Positions 1-7,865 are shown, counted from the stretch's first letter. The stretch: DNA of 64,000 bases from Agromyces cerinus subsp. cerinus (GCF_900142065.1 NZ_FSRJ01000002.1:434001-498000); one strand, 5' to 3'. A program made the numbers and translations. The notes: generated by a model not told the origin, from the sequence alone.

Positions 1-1091
1 TTCGAGGTGTCGCCGCCCGGGAAGTAGTCGACCTGGCCCGAGACTCCGGGCACGTACTGGGTCACGAGGTTCGGCAGGTACTTCGTGACGAGGTCGCCGT
101 AGAAGTCCGCGAACTCCGAGCCGGTGTCGCGGATGTGCAGGTCGTTGCCCGAGTTGCCGTCGAGGCGCAGGTCGAAGAAGTAGACCTTCGCGACATCGTT
201 CGCCACGGCCTGCCGGTTGACCTCCTTCAGCACGGCGCGGGTGTTGTGGCACCACGTGCCGCCGAAGAGCAGCACGTAGTCGCCGTCGCTCTCGAGCAGG
301 TTCACGAGCTCGGGGTAGGTGACCGTCTGCACGCGCCAGTCGGCGTCGCCGTCGTCGAGCACCGTCGCGCCGCCGTAGACGTCGCGGCCGCCGTAGGCCG
401 AGGCGTGCTTGGCGTTCACGACCTGCTCGGTGAAGGTGAACTGGTCGCTCGTGTCGAGGTCGGCTGCCGTGCCGAGCACGGCGGCGACCTGCGCCTTGTA
501 GGCGGTGAGCGCGGCCGGTTCGGCGAGCTGCCCGGCGGTCACCGGGGTGGTGATCGCCGAGACGATGCGGTCCTCCGCTCCGCCCGCGAGGTGCGCCGAG
601 TCGTAGACGAAGAGCGTCGGGTCGTCGGTTCCGTCGAACGGCGTCTGCGTGTCCTTGCTGAGGGCGTTGGTCACGAGTCGTGCCCAGAGCGGGGCGACGT
701 CGGCGTTCGTGGTCGTGCGGATGTCGAGTCGGTCGCCGTCGAGTCGCGGGTTGAAGTTGTAGATGCGCTCGACGCCCGCCGCCTTCGCGACGTCGTTGAT
801 CGGACCGACGGTCGCCGCCGTCTGCGCGTCTTCGGGTCCGCCGATGAGGAAGGCGAACCGGCCCTCCTGGCCGAGCAGGTACTCGAACCGTTCGAACGTG
901 ACGGTCTCGTAGACGCTGTCGGGGCCGAGGCCGTCGTAGGCGTCGTCGAACCAGTCGACGGTGTCGGTCGGACTCGCGGGGGCTGCGGTGGCCGGGGTCG
1001 CCGCGACACCGCCGAGCACGACGGTGCCGGCGATGGCGAGTGCGGTCAGCATCGCCGCCCGCCTCTGGGTGGGGCGCTGGTGGTCGGGCAC
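1..1091 (-). CDS. Exported protein with two thioredoxin-like repeats (3' end cut by window)
   Basis: Starts at GTG 1091, preceded by AAAGGA about eight bases upstream. Residues 1-37 form a signal peptide (RR, a hydrophobic run, then a cleavage-like ATAAPA). Two similar units follow. Unit 1 (about 40-140) reads V-x-F-E-R-F-E-Y-L-L with GGPEDAQTA where a redox motif would sit. Unit 2 (about 240-350) reads V-T-Y-P-E-L-V-N-L-L with GGTWCHNT and then FFDLRLDG; unit 1 has the matching FNPRLDG. WCHNT resembles a thioredoxin active-site loop but has only one Cys. The first unit has none, so it may be structural. The frame stays open to base 1. It lies 35 bp after the preceding gene of the same strand, as third gene of an operon with a CxxC surface protein and a cystine-type symporter. 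The thiol role is inference. Confidence 0.75.
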   Translation of the reverse strand, partial: MPDHQRPTQRRAAMLTALAIAGTVVLGGVAATPATAAPASPTDTVDWFDDAYDGLGPDSVYETVTFERFEYLLGQEGRFAFLIGGPEDAQTAATVGPINDVAKAAGVERIYNFNPRLDGDRLDIRTTTNADVAPLWARLVTNALSKDTQTPFDGTDDPTLFVYDSAHLAGGAEDRIVSAITTPVTAGQLAEPAALTAYKAQVAAVLGTAADLDTSDQFTFTEQVVNAKHASAYGGRDVYGGATVLDDGDADWRVQTVTYPELVNLLESDGDYVLLFGGTWCHNTRAVLKEVNRQAVANDVAKVYFFDLRLDGNSGNDLHIRDTGSEFADFYGDLVTKYLPNLVTQYVPGVSGQVDYFPGGDTS

Positions 1092-1126
1092 GGTGCTTCC
1101 TTTCTCTGGGGGGTGGGCCGGGCCGG

Positions 1127-2053
1127 TCATTCGGGCGCGGATGTCTCGTCGGGCTGTTCGCTGCGGGCGGTCGCGGTCGCGTTCGTGCGGCGGCGGGCGA
1201 TCAGCCGCTGGCCCAGCAGCGCGAGTGCGCCGATGCCCACGAGGGCGATGAGGATGCCGGCACCGGCGAGCCATTCGGGTGCTCCGCCGTAGGTGGCGGC
1301 GCTGGTCTCGACGGCCTGCGCGGTGGGCTTCGCGGTCGATGCGGTGATGGTCACCGACTTCGACACGCTCGACACGGGCGACTCGCCGACGGCGTTCACG
1401 GCGACCAGGGTCGCGGTGTACTTGCCCGCACCGAGCACGCTGAAGGTGTGCGAGGTCGCGGTCGCCGCGAGGGGGATCGCGGTGCCCTTGTTGAGCGAGA
1501 GCTTGTAGCCGGTCACCGGCGACCCGCCGTCGGTCGGGGCCGCCCAGGTCACGGTGAGTGCGCTGCCCTTGGCGGTCAGTCGTGGCGCCGCCGGGGCGAG
1601 CGGTGCGGTCGCGGCGACGGCCGCGGGCTTCGCCGCGCCGGCCGCAGCCTGCGATGCATCCGTGGTGTCACCCGACTCGTCGGAGGAGCTGCCGCCGGAG
1701 GTTCCCGTGGTGCCACCGGACGTGCCCGTGGTGCCGGTCTTCGGCGCGGGTGCGGGCGCCGGGGCCGGCGCGGGTGCCGGGGCGGGGGCGGGGGCGGGGG
1801 CCGGCGCGGGTGCCGGGGCGCTGCCGCCGCCGATCGCGGGCGGCGGATCCTCCTGGGTGCTGTCGTACGGGTACCCGCCGGCGTCCTCGCAGGCGCCCAG
1901 GTCGAAGTTGATCGAGCAGAGGTCGCAGACATCGCCTGCGGCCGACGCCGACCCGCTGCTGATGAGCACGAGCGCGGGCACGGTGATCGCGAGCACGAGG
2001 GTCGCCGCGAAGCCGCGGAGTCCGCGGGCGCGGTGGGTGGTGCGAGAGGTCAT
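1127..2053 (-). CDS. Surface protein: CxxC N-terminus, Pro-Ala stalk, Fn3 domain, C-terminal TM
   Basis: 308 aa; ATG 2053 has GAAGGA upstream. A signal peptide (about 1-39) ends in SASA-AG. The first mature residues are D-V-C-D-L-C, a CxxC motif, with a third Cys about nine residues later. A Pro-Ala repeat stalk of about 30 residues and a Gly/Ser/Thr stretch (TGTSGG twice) follow. One fibronectin type III-like domain occupies about 160-250 (VTWAAPTDGGSPVTGYK, then AVNAVGES). A hydrophobic helix near 265-287 and an R-R-R tail anchor the protein, with no LPXTG-type motif. It probably sits on the outer face of the membrane with the CxxC exposed. It starts 26 bp after the symporter gene and ends 35 bp before the thioredoxin-like gene, so the three are probably co-transcribed. 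Confidence 0.85.
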   Translation of the reverse strand: MTSRTTHRARGLRGFAATLVLAITVPALVLISSGSASAAGDVCDLCSINFDLGACEDAGGYPYDSTQEDPPPAIGGGSAPAPAPAPAPAPAPAPAPAPAPAPAPKTGTTGTSGGTTGTSGGSSSDESGDTTDASQAAAGAAKPAAVAATAPLAPAAPRLTAKGSALTVTWAAPTDGGSPVTGYKLSLNKGTAIPLAATATSHTFSVLGAGKYTATLVAVNAVGESPVSSVSKSVTITASTAKPTAQAVETSAATYGGAPEWLAGAGILIALVGIGALALLGQRLIARRRTNATATARSEQPDETSAPE

Positions 2054-2079
2054 GGCGTTCTTCCTTCTGGGTCGGCCGG

Positions 2080-3531
2080 TCAGCGGTGGGCGGCGAGTTC
2101 GGTCGGTGCGGCGCCCGGCGTCGAGGCATCCGCTTCGATGGCGTCGGAATCGTGCCCGCCCGCGTAGGAGGCGTCGGCGACGCGGTCGTCGTCGAGGTCG
2201 TCGCGATGCACGGCGCGGCCCGCGAAGATCTCGTCGTCGAGCGCGCCCGCACGCCGGGCGACGATCGCGGCACTCGTGGCCGCCGCAGTGACGTTGGCCA
2301 TGGTGCTCGCGGTGCCGGCGATGGCGCTGATCGGAATGAGCAGCACGAGCACCTCGATGGGCAGGCCCACGGCGGTGAGCACGGCCGTCGCCGTGACGAT
2401 CGCGGTGCCGGGCACGCCGGCGGTGCCGAGGGAGACGAGCAGCCCGAGCACGACGAGCACGACGTAGTCGAGCGGCGTGTAGTCGATGCCGAGGGCGTTC
2501 ACCGTGAAGACGGCGACGAGGGTGGGCCAGATGCCGGCGCATCCGGGCATGCCGATCGTCGTGCCGATCGGGGCGGTGAAGCCCGCCACCTCGTCGGAGA
2601 CGCCGATCTTGCGGGTGAGCGTCGAGATCGTGAGCGGCAGTGTGCCGATGCTCGACTGCGTCGTGAACGCCGTGTACTGCGCCGGGGTCAGCAGCCGGAA
2701 GAACCGCAGCGGGTTCAGGTCGGCGAAGACCCGCAGCAGCACGCCGTTGACGAGGTACGCGTCGACGAAGCAGGCGACGAGCGCGATCACGAGCACGCCG
2801 ACGAGCGAGAGCGCCGTCTCGATGCGGGTCACCGCGGTCGAGGTGGTGACCGCGACCAGCGCGAGCACCGCGTACGGGGTCAGGGCGATGATGAAGCCGA
2901 CGGCCTTGAAGAGCACGCGCCGCGTGGCATCCACGAACTCCTTGAACGGCCGCACCTTCTCGGCGTTCTTGTCGGCGACGATCAGGTACGAGACGGCGAT
3001 CAGCAGGGTGAAGAGGATGATCGCGATGATGTTGTTCGACGAGATGTCGCCGACGACGTTGTGCGGGAAGAGTCCGACGATGACCTCGTCGAGCGGGGCG
3101 AGGAGGCCCGTCAGCGCCGAGCCGTCGACGCCCGCAAGTTCGAGGTTGGCGCCCTTGCCGATGCCCGTCGCGAGCGCCAGGCCGAGGGTCAGCAGGATCG
3201 CGATGAGGTTCGTGGTGAGCAGCCAGAAGACCGAGCTCAGGCCGATCGTGCGCAGCTTCGCGAGACTGCCGAGCGACGTCACGCTCGAGAGCACCGAGAC
3301 GATGATGAGCGGTGCGACGACCGCCGTGATGACGTTGACGTAGATCGTGCCGATGACGTCGACGTAGTCGAGGTGCCCCTGGAAGGCCAGGCCGACGCCG
3401 ATGCCCACGACGAGCGCGATGACCGTCAGCAGCGTGAATTTCGCGCCGGCGCGGCGCAGCAGGAAGAGGCCGGCGAAGAGCGCGGCGATGACGGCGAGGG
3501 CGGCGATCGAGAGCCAGTCGAGGTCAGCCAC
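2080..3531 (-). CDS. tcyP: Dicarboxylate/amino acid:cation symporter, TcyP-like (cystine)
   Basis: 483 aa, DAACS (SLC1-like) secondary transporter driven by Na+ or H+. The start is GTG 3531, with GGAGAG just upstream. Hydrophobic helices run from the N-terminus to about residue 430. The substrate-site core is clear: the serine-rich hairpin TTQSSIGTLPLTIS, then APIGTTIGMPGCAGIWP, then AGVPGTA. The GMPGCAG variant and overall look are closer to the L-cystine carrier TcyP than to glutamate or C4-dicarboxylate carriers, which I state from family memory. A polar Asp/His/Ala-rich tail of about 55 residues follows the last helix and is not part of the fold. It is first in an operon with a CxxC surface protein and an exported thioredoxin-like protein, which fits cystine uptake. 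Confidence in the family is high, in the substrate moderate. Confidence 0.85.
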   Translation of the reverse strand: MADLDWLSIAALAVIAALFAGLFLLRRAGAKFTLLTVIALVVGIGVGLAFQGHLDYVDVIGTIYVNVITAVVAPLIIVSVLSSVTSLGSLAKLRTIGLSSVFWLLTTNLIAILLTLGLALATGIGKGANLELAGVDGSALTGLLAPLDEVIVGLFPHNVVGDISSNNIIAIILFTLLIAVSYLIVADKNAEKVRPFKEFVDATRRVLFKAVGFIIALTPYAVLALVAVTTSTAVTRIETALSLVGVLVIALVACFVDAYLVNGVLLRVFADLNPLRFFRLLTPAQYTAFTTQSSIGTLPLTISTLTRKIGVSDEVAGFTAPIGTTIGMPGCAGIWPTLVAVFTVNALGIDYTPLDYVVLVVLGLLVSLGTAGVPGTAIVTATAVLTAVGLPIEVLVLLIPISAIAGTASTMANVTAAATSAAIVARRAGALDDEIFAGRAVHRDDLDDDRVADASYAGGHDSDAIEADASTPGAAPTELAAHR

Positions 3532-3773
3532 GACGCTCTCCGAGCGGAGCGGACGAGGTGCGGATTCGGTGCATGGGCACGACCGTATTGACCGCCGGAT
3601 GCCTCGGTGCGACGCGTGTCGCACTGTGAATGCCTATGACGGCATACGTCGCTCGGAGTGCTCGGACGGTGTCATTCGATGTCGTCGAGTGGCGTACCGC
3701 GACGTCGGATGACGTCGACCGACGTCGCCCGTATGACGTTCTGCGACATCACCGACCCGGGCGAGCGGATGCC
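3532..3773. promoter_or_regulatory. Upstream region of the symporter operon with phased GACGTC sites
   Basis: This 242-bp gap holds no convincing gene. Three perfect GACGTC palindromes begin at 3701, 3711 and 3721, exactly one helical turn apart, and a GACGTT follows at 3735. A second small inverted repeat (ATGCC, six bases, GGCAT) lies at 3630-3645. On the minus strand a TACGGT hexamer lies about 55 bases before the symporter start and could be its -10 box. The phased sites look like a possible operator array for the operon. No bound regulator is identifiable. Confidence 0.4.
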
Positions 3774-4205
3774 TCAGACCGTCACGCCGCTCGGCGCGGT
3801 CGAGCCGCCGAACCAGTGCGCGGGAGCGGGAAGCACGATGCCGTTCGCCGCGAGCGCGATGACGACGAAGGCGTAGACCATGATCACGATCGTGAGCACG
3901 CCGAGCGCCATGGTGATGGGCACCGCCGGGGAGACCCGCATGCCCTCGCGACGGTAGCGGGGCGCCGCCATGAACGCGATCCACATCGAGGCCGTGGCGA
4001 AGCCCGTGATCCACACCGTGCGCAGCGCGTCGCCCTCGAGGGGTGCCGCCACGGCGATGATGAGCGAGGCGATGCCCATGAGCAGTCCGGTGTACGCGAA
4101 GAACCGTGCGAACCCGACGCCGCCGACCTCGTCCTCACCGGTCCACCAGGGACCGTCGGGCCGTTCCGGCTCCTCGGAGCCATCCGGCTCGCGTGCGTCG
4201 CTCAT
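3774..4205 (-). CDS. Small integral membrane protein, unknown function
   Basis: 143 aa. After a charged, Pro/Glu-rich N-terminus (about 1-28) there are three hydrophobic helices near 30-52, 60-82 and 95-122, then a short tail with HWFGG. Conserved-looking charges lie between helices 2 and 3 (APRYRREGM). I do not recognise a named family. ATG 4205 has no Shine-Dalgarno sequence but lies exactly six bases after TACGAT (4217-4212, minus strand), so a leaderless transcript is likely. It begins 28 bp after the stop of the upstream reductase gene on the same strand, yet has its own putative promoter. Confidence 0.75.
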   Translation of the reverse strand: MSDAREPDGSEEPERPDGPWWTGEDEVGGVGFARFFAYTGLLMGIASLIIAVAAPLEGDALRTVWITGFATASMWIAFMAAPRYRREGMRVSPAVPITMALGVLTIVIMVYAFVVIALAANGIVLPAPAHWFGGSTAPSGVTV

Positions 4206-4233
4206 GCTGCGATCGTACGGGGCGACGGCGCGG

Positions 4234-5292
4234 TCACGGCCTGACGAGCCCGAGCCGCACGAGGCTCTCGGCCGAGGCCACGATCGCGTCTTCCGTCGAG
4301 CGAGGATGCCATCCGAGCATCCGCTCGGCCTTCTCATGCGAGGCGCCCTGCGAGCGCCGCAGCTGCGGCGCGACCGCACGCAGCTCGGCGTTGACGACTG
4401 CGCCGGCCTGCACGAGCCACCGCGGGAGCACGCGCGTCGGCACGTGCTTCGCATCGGCGCCGAGGCGGTCGCGCAGCATCACGGCGAGGTCATGGAAGGC
4501 GATGGGATCGCCGGCCACCGCGAGGAATCGCTCGCCTGCGGCGTCCGGATGCGTCATCGCCCGCACGTGAAGGTCGGCGACGTCGCGCACGTCGACGCCG
4601 GTCGTCGTGCCGGGCGGAACCGCAGGCACTCGACCGTTCAGCAGGCCGAGCAGGATCTCGATGGAGCTCGAGAAGTCGCGCCCGAGGGCAGGGCCGAAGA
4701 TGGCGACCGGATTCACGACCGCGAGCTCGAGGTCGCCGCCTGTGCCCTCGACGAAGTCCCAGGCCGCCCGCTCGGCGATCGTCTTCGACTTCACGTAGGG
4801 CGTCACGTTGGGGCCGTCGGGGTTCGTCCAGTCCTCCTCCGTGAACGGCCGACCCGGGTCGACCGCGTGCCCGTATCCGATCGCCGCGAACGACGAGGTC
4901 AGCACGACCCGGCGTACTCCAGCGGCGCGCGCGGCCCGAAGGACTCGCAGCGCGCCGTCGCGGGCGGGCACGATCAGCTCGTTCTCGTCTTTCGGCTGGC
5001 GCACCGGAAACGGTGATGCCACGTGCAGCACGAAGTCGGTACCTGCGACGGCCTCGGGCCAGCCATCGTCGTGCATGAGATCGGCGGGCACGACCTCGAC
5101 GTCGTCGACACGGGCGGTGCTCGCAACGCCCGCCGCGGCGAGCCCGGCTCGCACGAGGTCCCGCACATCCCCGGCGCGCGCGTGGGAGCGCACGGTCGTG
5201 CGGACGCGATGGCCCGCTTCGAGGAGCTGCACGATGCAGTGCGCTCCGACGAACCCCGTGCCGCCGGTCACCAAGACGTGCTCGCCGCTCAC
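4234..5292 (-). CDS. NAD(P)-dependent reductase of the extended SDR family (dihydroflavonol-reductase-like)
   Basis: 352 aa. The start is GTG 5292, with a perfect AGGAGG five bases upstream. The N-terminal Rossmann motif TGGTGFVGAH (residues 9-18) marks an extended SDR. The catalytic set is visible as LTSSFAAIGYG (Ser) and YVKSK (Tyr and Lys). The subgroup resembles fungal and bacterial aldehyde/ketone reductases related to dihydroflavonol-4-reductase: FTEEDW follows the Ser loop and NPVAIFGPALG follows the Tyr-Lys pair. It probably reduces a small carbonyl compound with NADPH in the cytoplasm. The natural substrate cannot be read from sequence. Confidence 0.88.
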   Translation of the reverse strand: MSGEHVLVTGGTGFVGAHCIVQLLEAGHRVRTTVRSHARAGDVRDLVRAGLAAAGVASTARVDDVEVVPADLMHDDGWPEAVAGTDFVLHVASPFPVRQPKDENELIVPARDGALRVLRAARAAGVRRVVLTSSFAAIGYGHAVDPGRPFTEEDWTNPDGPNVTPYVKSKTIAERAAWDFVEGTGGDLELAVVNPVAIFGPALGRDFSSSIEILLGLLNGRVPAVPPGTTTGVDVRDVADLHVRAMTHPDAAGERFLAVAGDPIAFHDLAVMLRDRLGADAKHVPTRVLPRWLVQAGAVVNAELRAVAPQLRRSQGASHEKAERMLGWHPRSTEDAIVASAESLVRLGLVRP

Positions 5293-5377
5293 CTGAGCCT
5301 CCTGGTCGGACTCTACTCCCGCGCCCGATCGACGGGTTCCGCGCGAGCGGAGCATGCGCGGCTGCGGTGCCCGGGCA

Positions 5378-5407
5378 TTGACCTCGCGGCATCCGAGCCA
5401 CTAGTGT
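5378..5407 (+). promoter_or_regulatory. SigA-type promoter ahead of the rtcB leader
   Basis: TTGACC at 5378-5383 and TAGTGT at 5402-5407, separated by 18 bp. Both are close to actinobacterial housekeeping consensus (TTGACn, TAnnnT). The predicted start near 5413-5414 falls at the base of the hairpin at 5414-5432. Confidence 0.6.
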
Positions 5408-5413
5408 TCGAAA

Positions 5414-5432
5414 GCTGCGCACTCCGCGCAGC
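5414..5432 (+). other. 5'-terminal RNA hairpin of the rtcB leader
   Basis: GCTGCGC, a five-base ACTCC loop, and GCGCAGC form a perfect 7-bp stem. It begins where the transcript should start and ends 14 bases before the ribosome-binding site of the small ORF. It may protect the 5' end or control translation. Confidence 0.5.
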
Positions 5433-5457
5433 ATCCCCGGAACCTGGAAGGAAGGTC

Positions 5458-5565
5458 ATGACCGTGTCTCTGCAGCGCACGAGCAAGCCCTCCTTCATCG
5501 AGATCACCGATGGGCACTGCCTGCTCAATCGCGAACTCGACCAGGTTCTCGACCCGGCACTCTGA
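5458..5565 (+). CDS. 35-residue leader peptide or small protein upstream of rtcB
   Basis: ATG 5458 is preceded by GGAAGGAAGG with two spacer bases, a strong ribosome-binding site, and the frame closes at TGA 5563-5565. About four fifths of third positions are G or C, as in neighbouring genes. The peptide is soluble-looking, with one Cys in DGHCLLN and an acidic C-terminal half (RELDQVLDPAL). No membrane segment or run of one amino acid is present, so it is not a classic amino-acid attenuator peptide. It lies between a good promoter and a terminator-like hairpin, with rtcB 131 bp downstream. I do not recognise it. It could be a regulatory leader ORF or a functional small protein. Confidence 0.55.
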   Translation: MTVSLQRTSKPSFIEITDGHCLLNRELDQVLDPAL

Positions 5566-5593
5566 CGCCGACGCGGCAAGCCCGCATTCTCGT

Positions 5594-5625
5594 CACCCCG
5601 TGCCGGTCGAGGCCCGGGGTGTTTC
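5594..5625 (+). terminator. Terminator-like hairpin between the small ORF and rtcB
   Basis: CACCCCG (5594-5600) pairs with CGGGGTG (5615-5621). An inner GCC/GGC pair extends the stem after one mismatch, and TTTCTCT follows. It lies after the 35-codon ORF and 72 bp before rtcB, so it either ends the short transcript or works as a conditional terminator. Confidence 0.6.
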
Positions 5626-5696
5626 TCTGTCTGCGCGCGACGGGGAGCCTCGGGCCCCCGGATCAACGCAACGCACACGCAAGACAGGAAAGGAAC

Positions 5697-6863
5697 ATGG
5701 AGACCATCACGAAGCGGCTCGTCTCGTGGGCGAGCCTGATCGACGAGAAGACCGTCGACCAGGCCCGCACCTCGTCGACGATGCCGTTCATCTACCCGCA
5801 CCTCGCGCTCATGCCCGACGCGCACCTCGGGCTCGGCGCCACGGTCGGCTCGGTCATCCCGACCCTCGGGGCGATCATCCCCGCGGCCGTCGGGGTCGAC
5901 ATCGGCTGCGGCATGATCGCGGTCAAGACGCAGTTCACCGCGTCGGAGCTGCCGGCCGATCGGCGGCCGGTGCGCGAGCAGATCGAGCGTGCCATTCCGC
6001 TCTCGGCGGGAAAGCACAATCGCAAGGTCGTCGCGACCGCCGCGCCGCGCATCGCCGAGCTCGAGGCCCTCGCCGAGGCGAAGGGCTTCGACCCGGCGAC
6101 GTACGCGGGCAACTGGCGCGAGCAGCTCGGCTCGCTCGGCAGCGGCAACCACTTCATCGAGGTCTCGGTCGACGAGAACGACGACGTGTGGCTGTTCCTG
6201 CACTCGGGCAGCCGGGGCGTCGGCAACAGGATCGCCCAGCACCACATCGCGGTCGCCCGGCGACTCGCGAAGCAGTGGTGGATCGACCTGCCCGACCCCG
6301 ACCTCGCCTACCTCGTCGAGGGCACGCCCGAGTTCACGAAGTACATCCGCGAGCTCCGGTGGGCGCAGCACTTCGCGCTCCTCAACCGCGAGGAGATGAT
6401 GGACCGCGTCATCCGGCAGGTCGGCGAGTGGGTCGGCACGCCGGTGCAGGAGCTCGAGCGCATCAACTGCCACCACAACTTCACCGAGAGCGAGGAGCAC
6501 TTCGGCAAGCGGGTGTGGGTGTCGCGCAAGGGCGCGATCCAGGCGGACGCCGGTCGGCCCGGGCTCATCCCCGGATCAATGGGTACCGCGTCGTACGTCG
6601 TCGAGGGACTCGGCGACCCGATGTCGCTGAACTCGTCGCCGCACGGCGCCGGCCGCACGTTCTCGCGGACGAAGGCGCGGCAGACCTTCACGCACGAGCA
6701 GCTGCGTGAGGCGATGACGGGCATCGAGTTCCGCGACACCGACGCCTTCATCGACGAGATCCCGCAGGCGTACAAGCCGATCGACCAGGTGATGGCGGAT
6801 GCCTCGTCGCTCGTGACCGTGCGGCACACGCTGCGGCAGCTCGTCAACGTGAAGGGCGACTGA
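5697..6863 (+). CDS. rtcB: RNA-splicing ligase RtcB
   Basis: 388 aa, the compact bacterial RtcB form. It joins RNA ends carrying 2',3'-cyclic phosphate or 3'-phosphate to 5'-OH ends, using GTP and Mn2+, and is used in RNA repair. Visible family motifs in order: PDAHLG (40-45), VGVDIGCGM (65-73, with metal-binding Asp and Cys), GSGNHF, HSGSRGVG, the metal-ligand motif NCHHN, RKGAI, GSMGT, and HGAGR with the guanylylated His. ATG 5697 has AGGAAAGGA six bases upstream. No archease, RtcA, RtcR or PrfH gene is nearby. The upstream promoter, small ORF and hairpin suggest the gene is read through a leader, although a closer promoter cannot be excluded. Confidence 0.95.
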   Translation: METITKRLVSWASLIDEKTVDQARTSSTMPFIYPHLALMPDAHLGLGATVGSVIPTLGAIIPAAVGVDIGCGMIAVKTQFTASELPADRRPVREQIERAIPLSAGKHNRKVVATAAPRIAELEALAEAKGFDPATYAGNWREQLGSLGSGNHFIEVSVDENDDVWLFLHSGSRGVGNRIAQHHIAVARRLAKQWWIDLPDPDLAYLVEGTPEFTKYIRELRWAQHFALLNREEMMDRVIRQVGEWVGTPVQELERINCHHNFTESEEHFGKRVWVSRKGAIQADAGRPGLIPGSMGTASYVVEGLGDPMSLNSSPHGAGRTFSRTKARQTFTHEQLREAMTGIEFRDTDAFIDEIPQAYKPIDQVMADASSLVTVRHTLRQLVNVKGD

Positions 6864-6881
6864 CCGGCCCCTGAGCGGATG

Positions 6882-6921
6882 CCGCGGCTCGCGTGCTCCA
6901 TCGGAAGCACGCGGGTCGCGG
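6882..6921 (+). terminator. Hairpin after rtcB
   Basis: CGCGTGCT and AGCACGCG form an 8-bp stem with an 8-base loop, flanked by CCGCG and CGCGG that can extend it. No T tract follows, as is usual in high-GC actinobacteria. It starts 18 bases after the rtcB stop. Confidence 0.5.
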
Positions 6922-7034
6922 CGCGGTGACGGCCCGATGGTCTGCCACGACATCGTTACCCACTCGAGATCCCCGGGAGGGTGCCGTTCGGATAGCTTCG
7001 GGAGACCCGAACTCCCGAAAGGACCACGTCTCCC

Positions 7035-7865
7035 GTGATCTCTCGTCGCATCGTCGCGCCCTCCCTCGCTCTCGGCCTCGCCGCCATCATCAGCCTCGGT
7101 GCCTTCAGCGCTTCCGCTTCGGCCGAGGAGACGGTCCCCGGTTCCTCAGGGATCCCCGGCTTCCCGTCGGAGTCGCCGACGACCCCGCCGGTCGAAGAGA
7201 CGAAGACCCTCGTGCTCTCGCCGGCGAAGGCCGTCACGAAGCCCGGCGTGCCCGTCACGTTCGAGGTGACCGTGCTGGCGAGCGAGGGCGGCGCACCGCT
7301 CGACCCCCAGCCGGAGCTCGAGTACTTCCTCGGGACGGATCTGTCCGGCGATGTCGTCGACGGACTGACCGTGACAGCGTTCAGAGACGGGCCTCGGGCC
7401 GTCATTGTCCGATCGGGTGCGCAGTACGGCGTGACGAGCCTCACGGTCGTCGGCGACCCGGTCGCCCTGCAGATCACGCCGAGTGCGCCGAGCGTCGCGA
7501 AGGGCGGCTCGCTCACCTTCGCGGTGACCGGCACCGACAAGTGGGGCACGCCGATCGATGGGAGTGCGGCCGTGCTCACGAGCTCGGTCGGCACCGATGT
7601 CGTCAGCGGTCAGACCGTCACATTCCCCACTGCGAGCCCGCACACGATCACTGCCACGCTCGCCGGGGTGACCGCATCGGTCACCGTCGAGGTGGTGGCG
7701 TCGTCTGGCGAGGCGGCCGCGCCGGCCGCGCCGGAAACACCGACCGGGCTCGCCGAAACCGGTGCAGCACCGCTGGGCGCCGGCCTCACCGCGGCGATGC
7801 TGCTGCTCGCCGGTGCCGCGGTCTCAGTGCTCACGGTCGCGCGTCGCCGCGCTGCGCGTCAGTAG
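7035..7865 (+). CDS. LAETG cell-wall-anchored surface protein with Ig-like repeats
   Basis: 276 aa from GTG 7035; GAAAGGA lies about 12 bases upstream. The signal peptide (1-31) ends SASA. A Pro/Ser/Thr stretch precedes two beta-rich Ig-like segments of about 80 residues each (starting near KTLVLSPAKA and VALQITPSAP). The C-terminus is a textbook sorting signal: LAETG, a hydrophobic helix of about 20 residues, then R-R-R-A-A-R. The LAxTG form is the one used by class E sortases of high-GC actinobacteria. Upstream, TTCGGGAG (6997-7004) and CTCCCGAA (7012-7019) form a hairpin that touches the ribosome-binding site and might modulate translation. The function beyond being a wall-linked protein is unknown. 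Confidence 0.85.
   Translation: MISRRIVAPSLALGLAAIISLGAFSASASAEETVPGSSGIPGFPSESPTTPPVEETKTLVLSPAKAVTKPGVPVTFEVTVLASEGGAPLDPQPELEYFLGTDLSGDVVDGLTVTAFRDGPRAVIVRSGAQYGVTSLTVVGDPVALQITPSAPSVAKGGSLTFAVTGTDKWGTPIDGSAAVLTSSVGTDVVSGQTVTFPTASPHTITATLAGVTASVTVEVVASSGEAAAPAAPETPTGLAETGAAPLGAGLTAAMLLLAGAAVSVLTVARRRAARQ

Noticed and set aside
1736..1830. Possible CRISPR or microsatellite in the GGCGCGGGTGCCGGGGC tract
   Set aside because: It is the codon repeat for the Pro-Ala stalk of the surface protein; there are no spacers and the frame is kept.
1127..1911. Several long open frames on both strands over the Pro-Ala repeat region
   Set aside because: They are shadows of the GC-rich minus-strand surface-protein gene; they have no start signals and Arg/Ala-rich, protein-unlike composition.
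5500..5566. tRNA-like look (CAGGTTCTCGACCCG, resembling a T-arm) inside the small ORF before rtcB
   Set aside because: The T-loop lacks the conserved A58 and no acceptor, D or anticodon arm can be paired around it; an ORF with a strong ribosome-binding site explains the region better.
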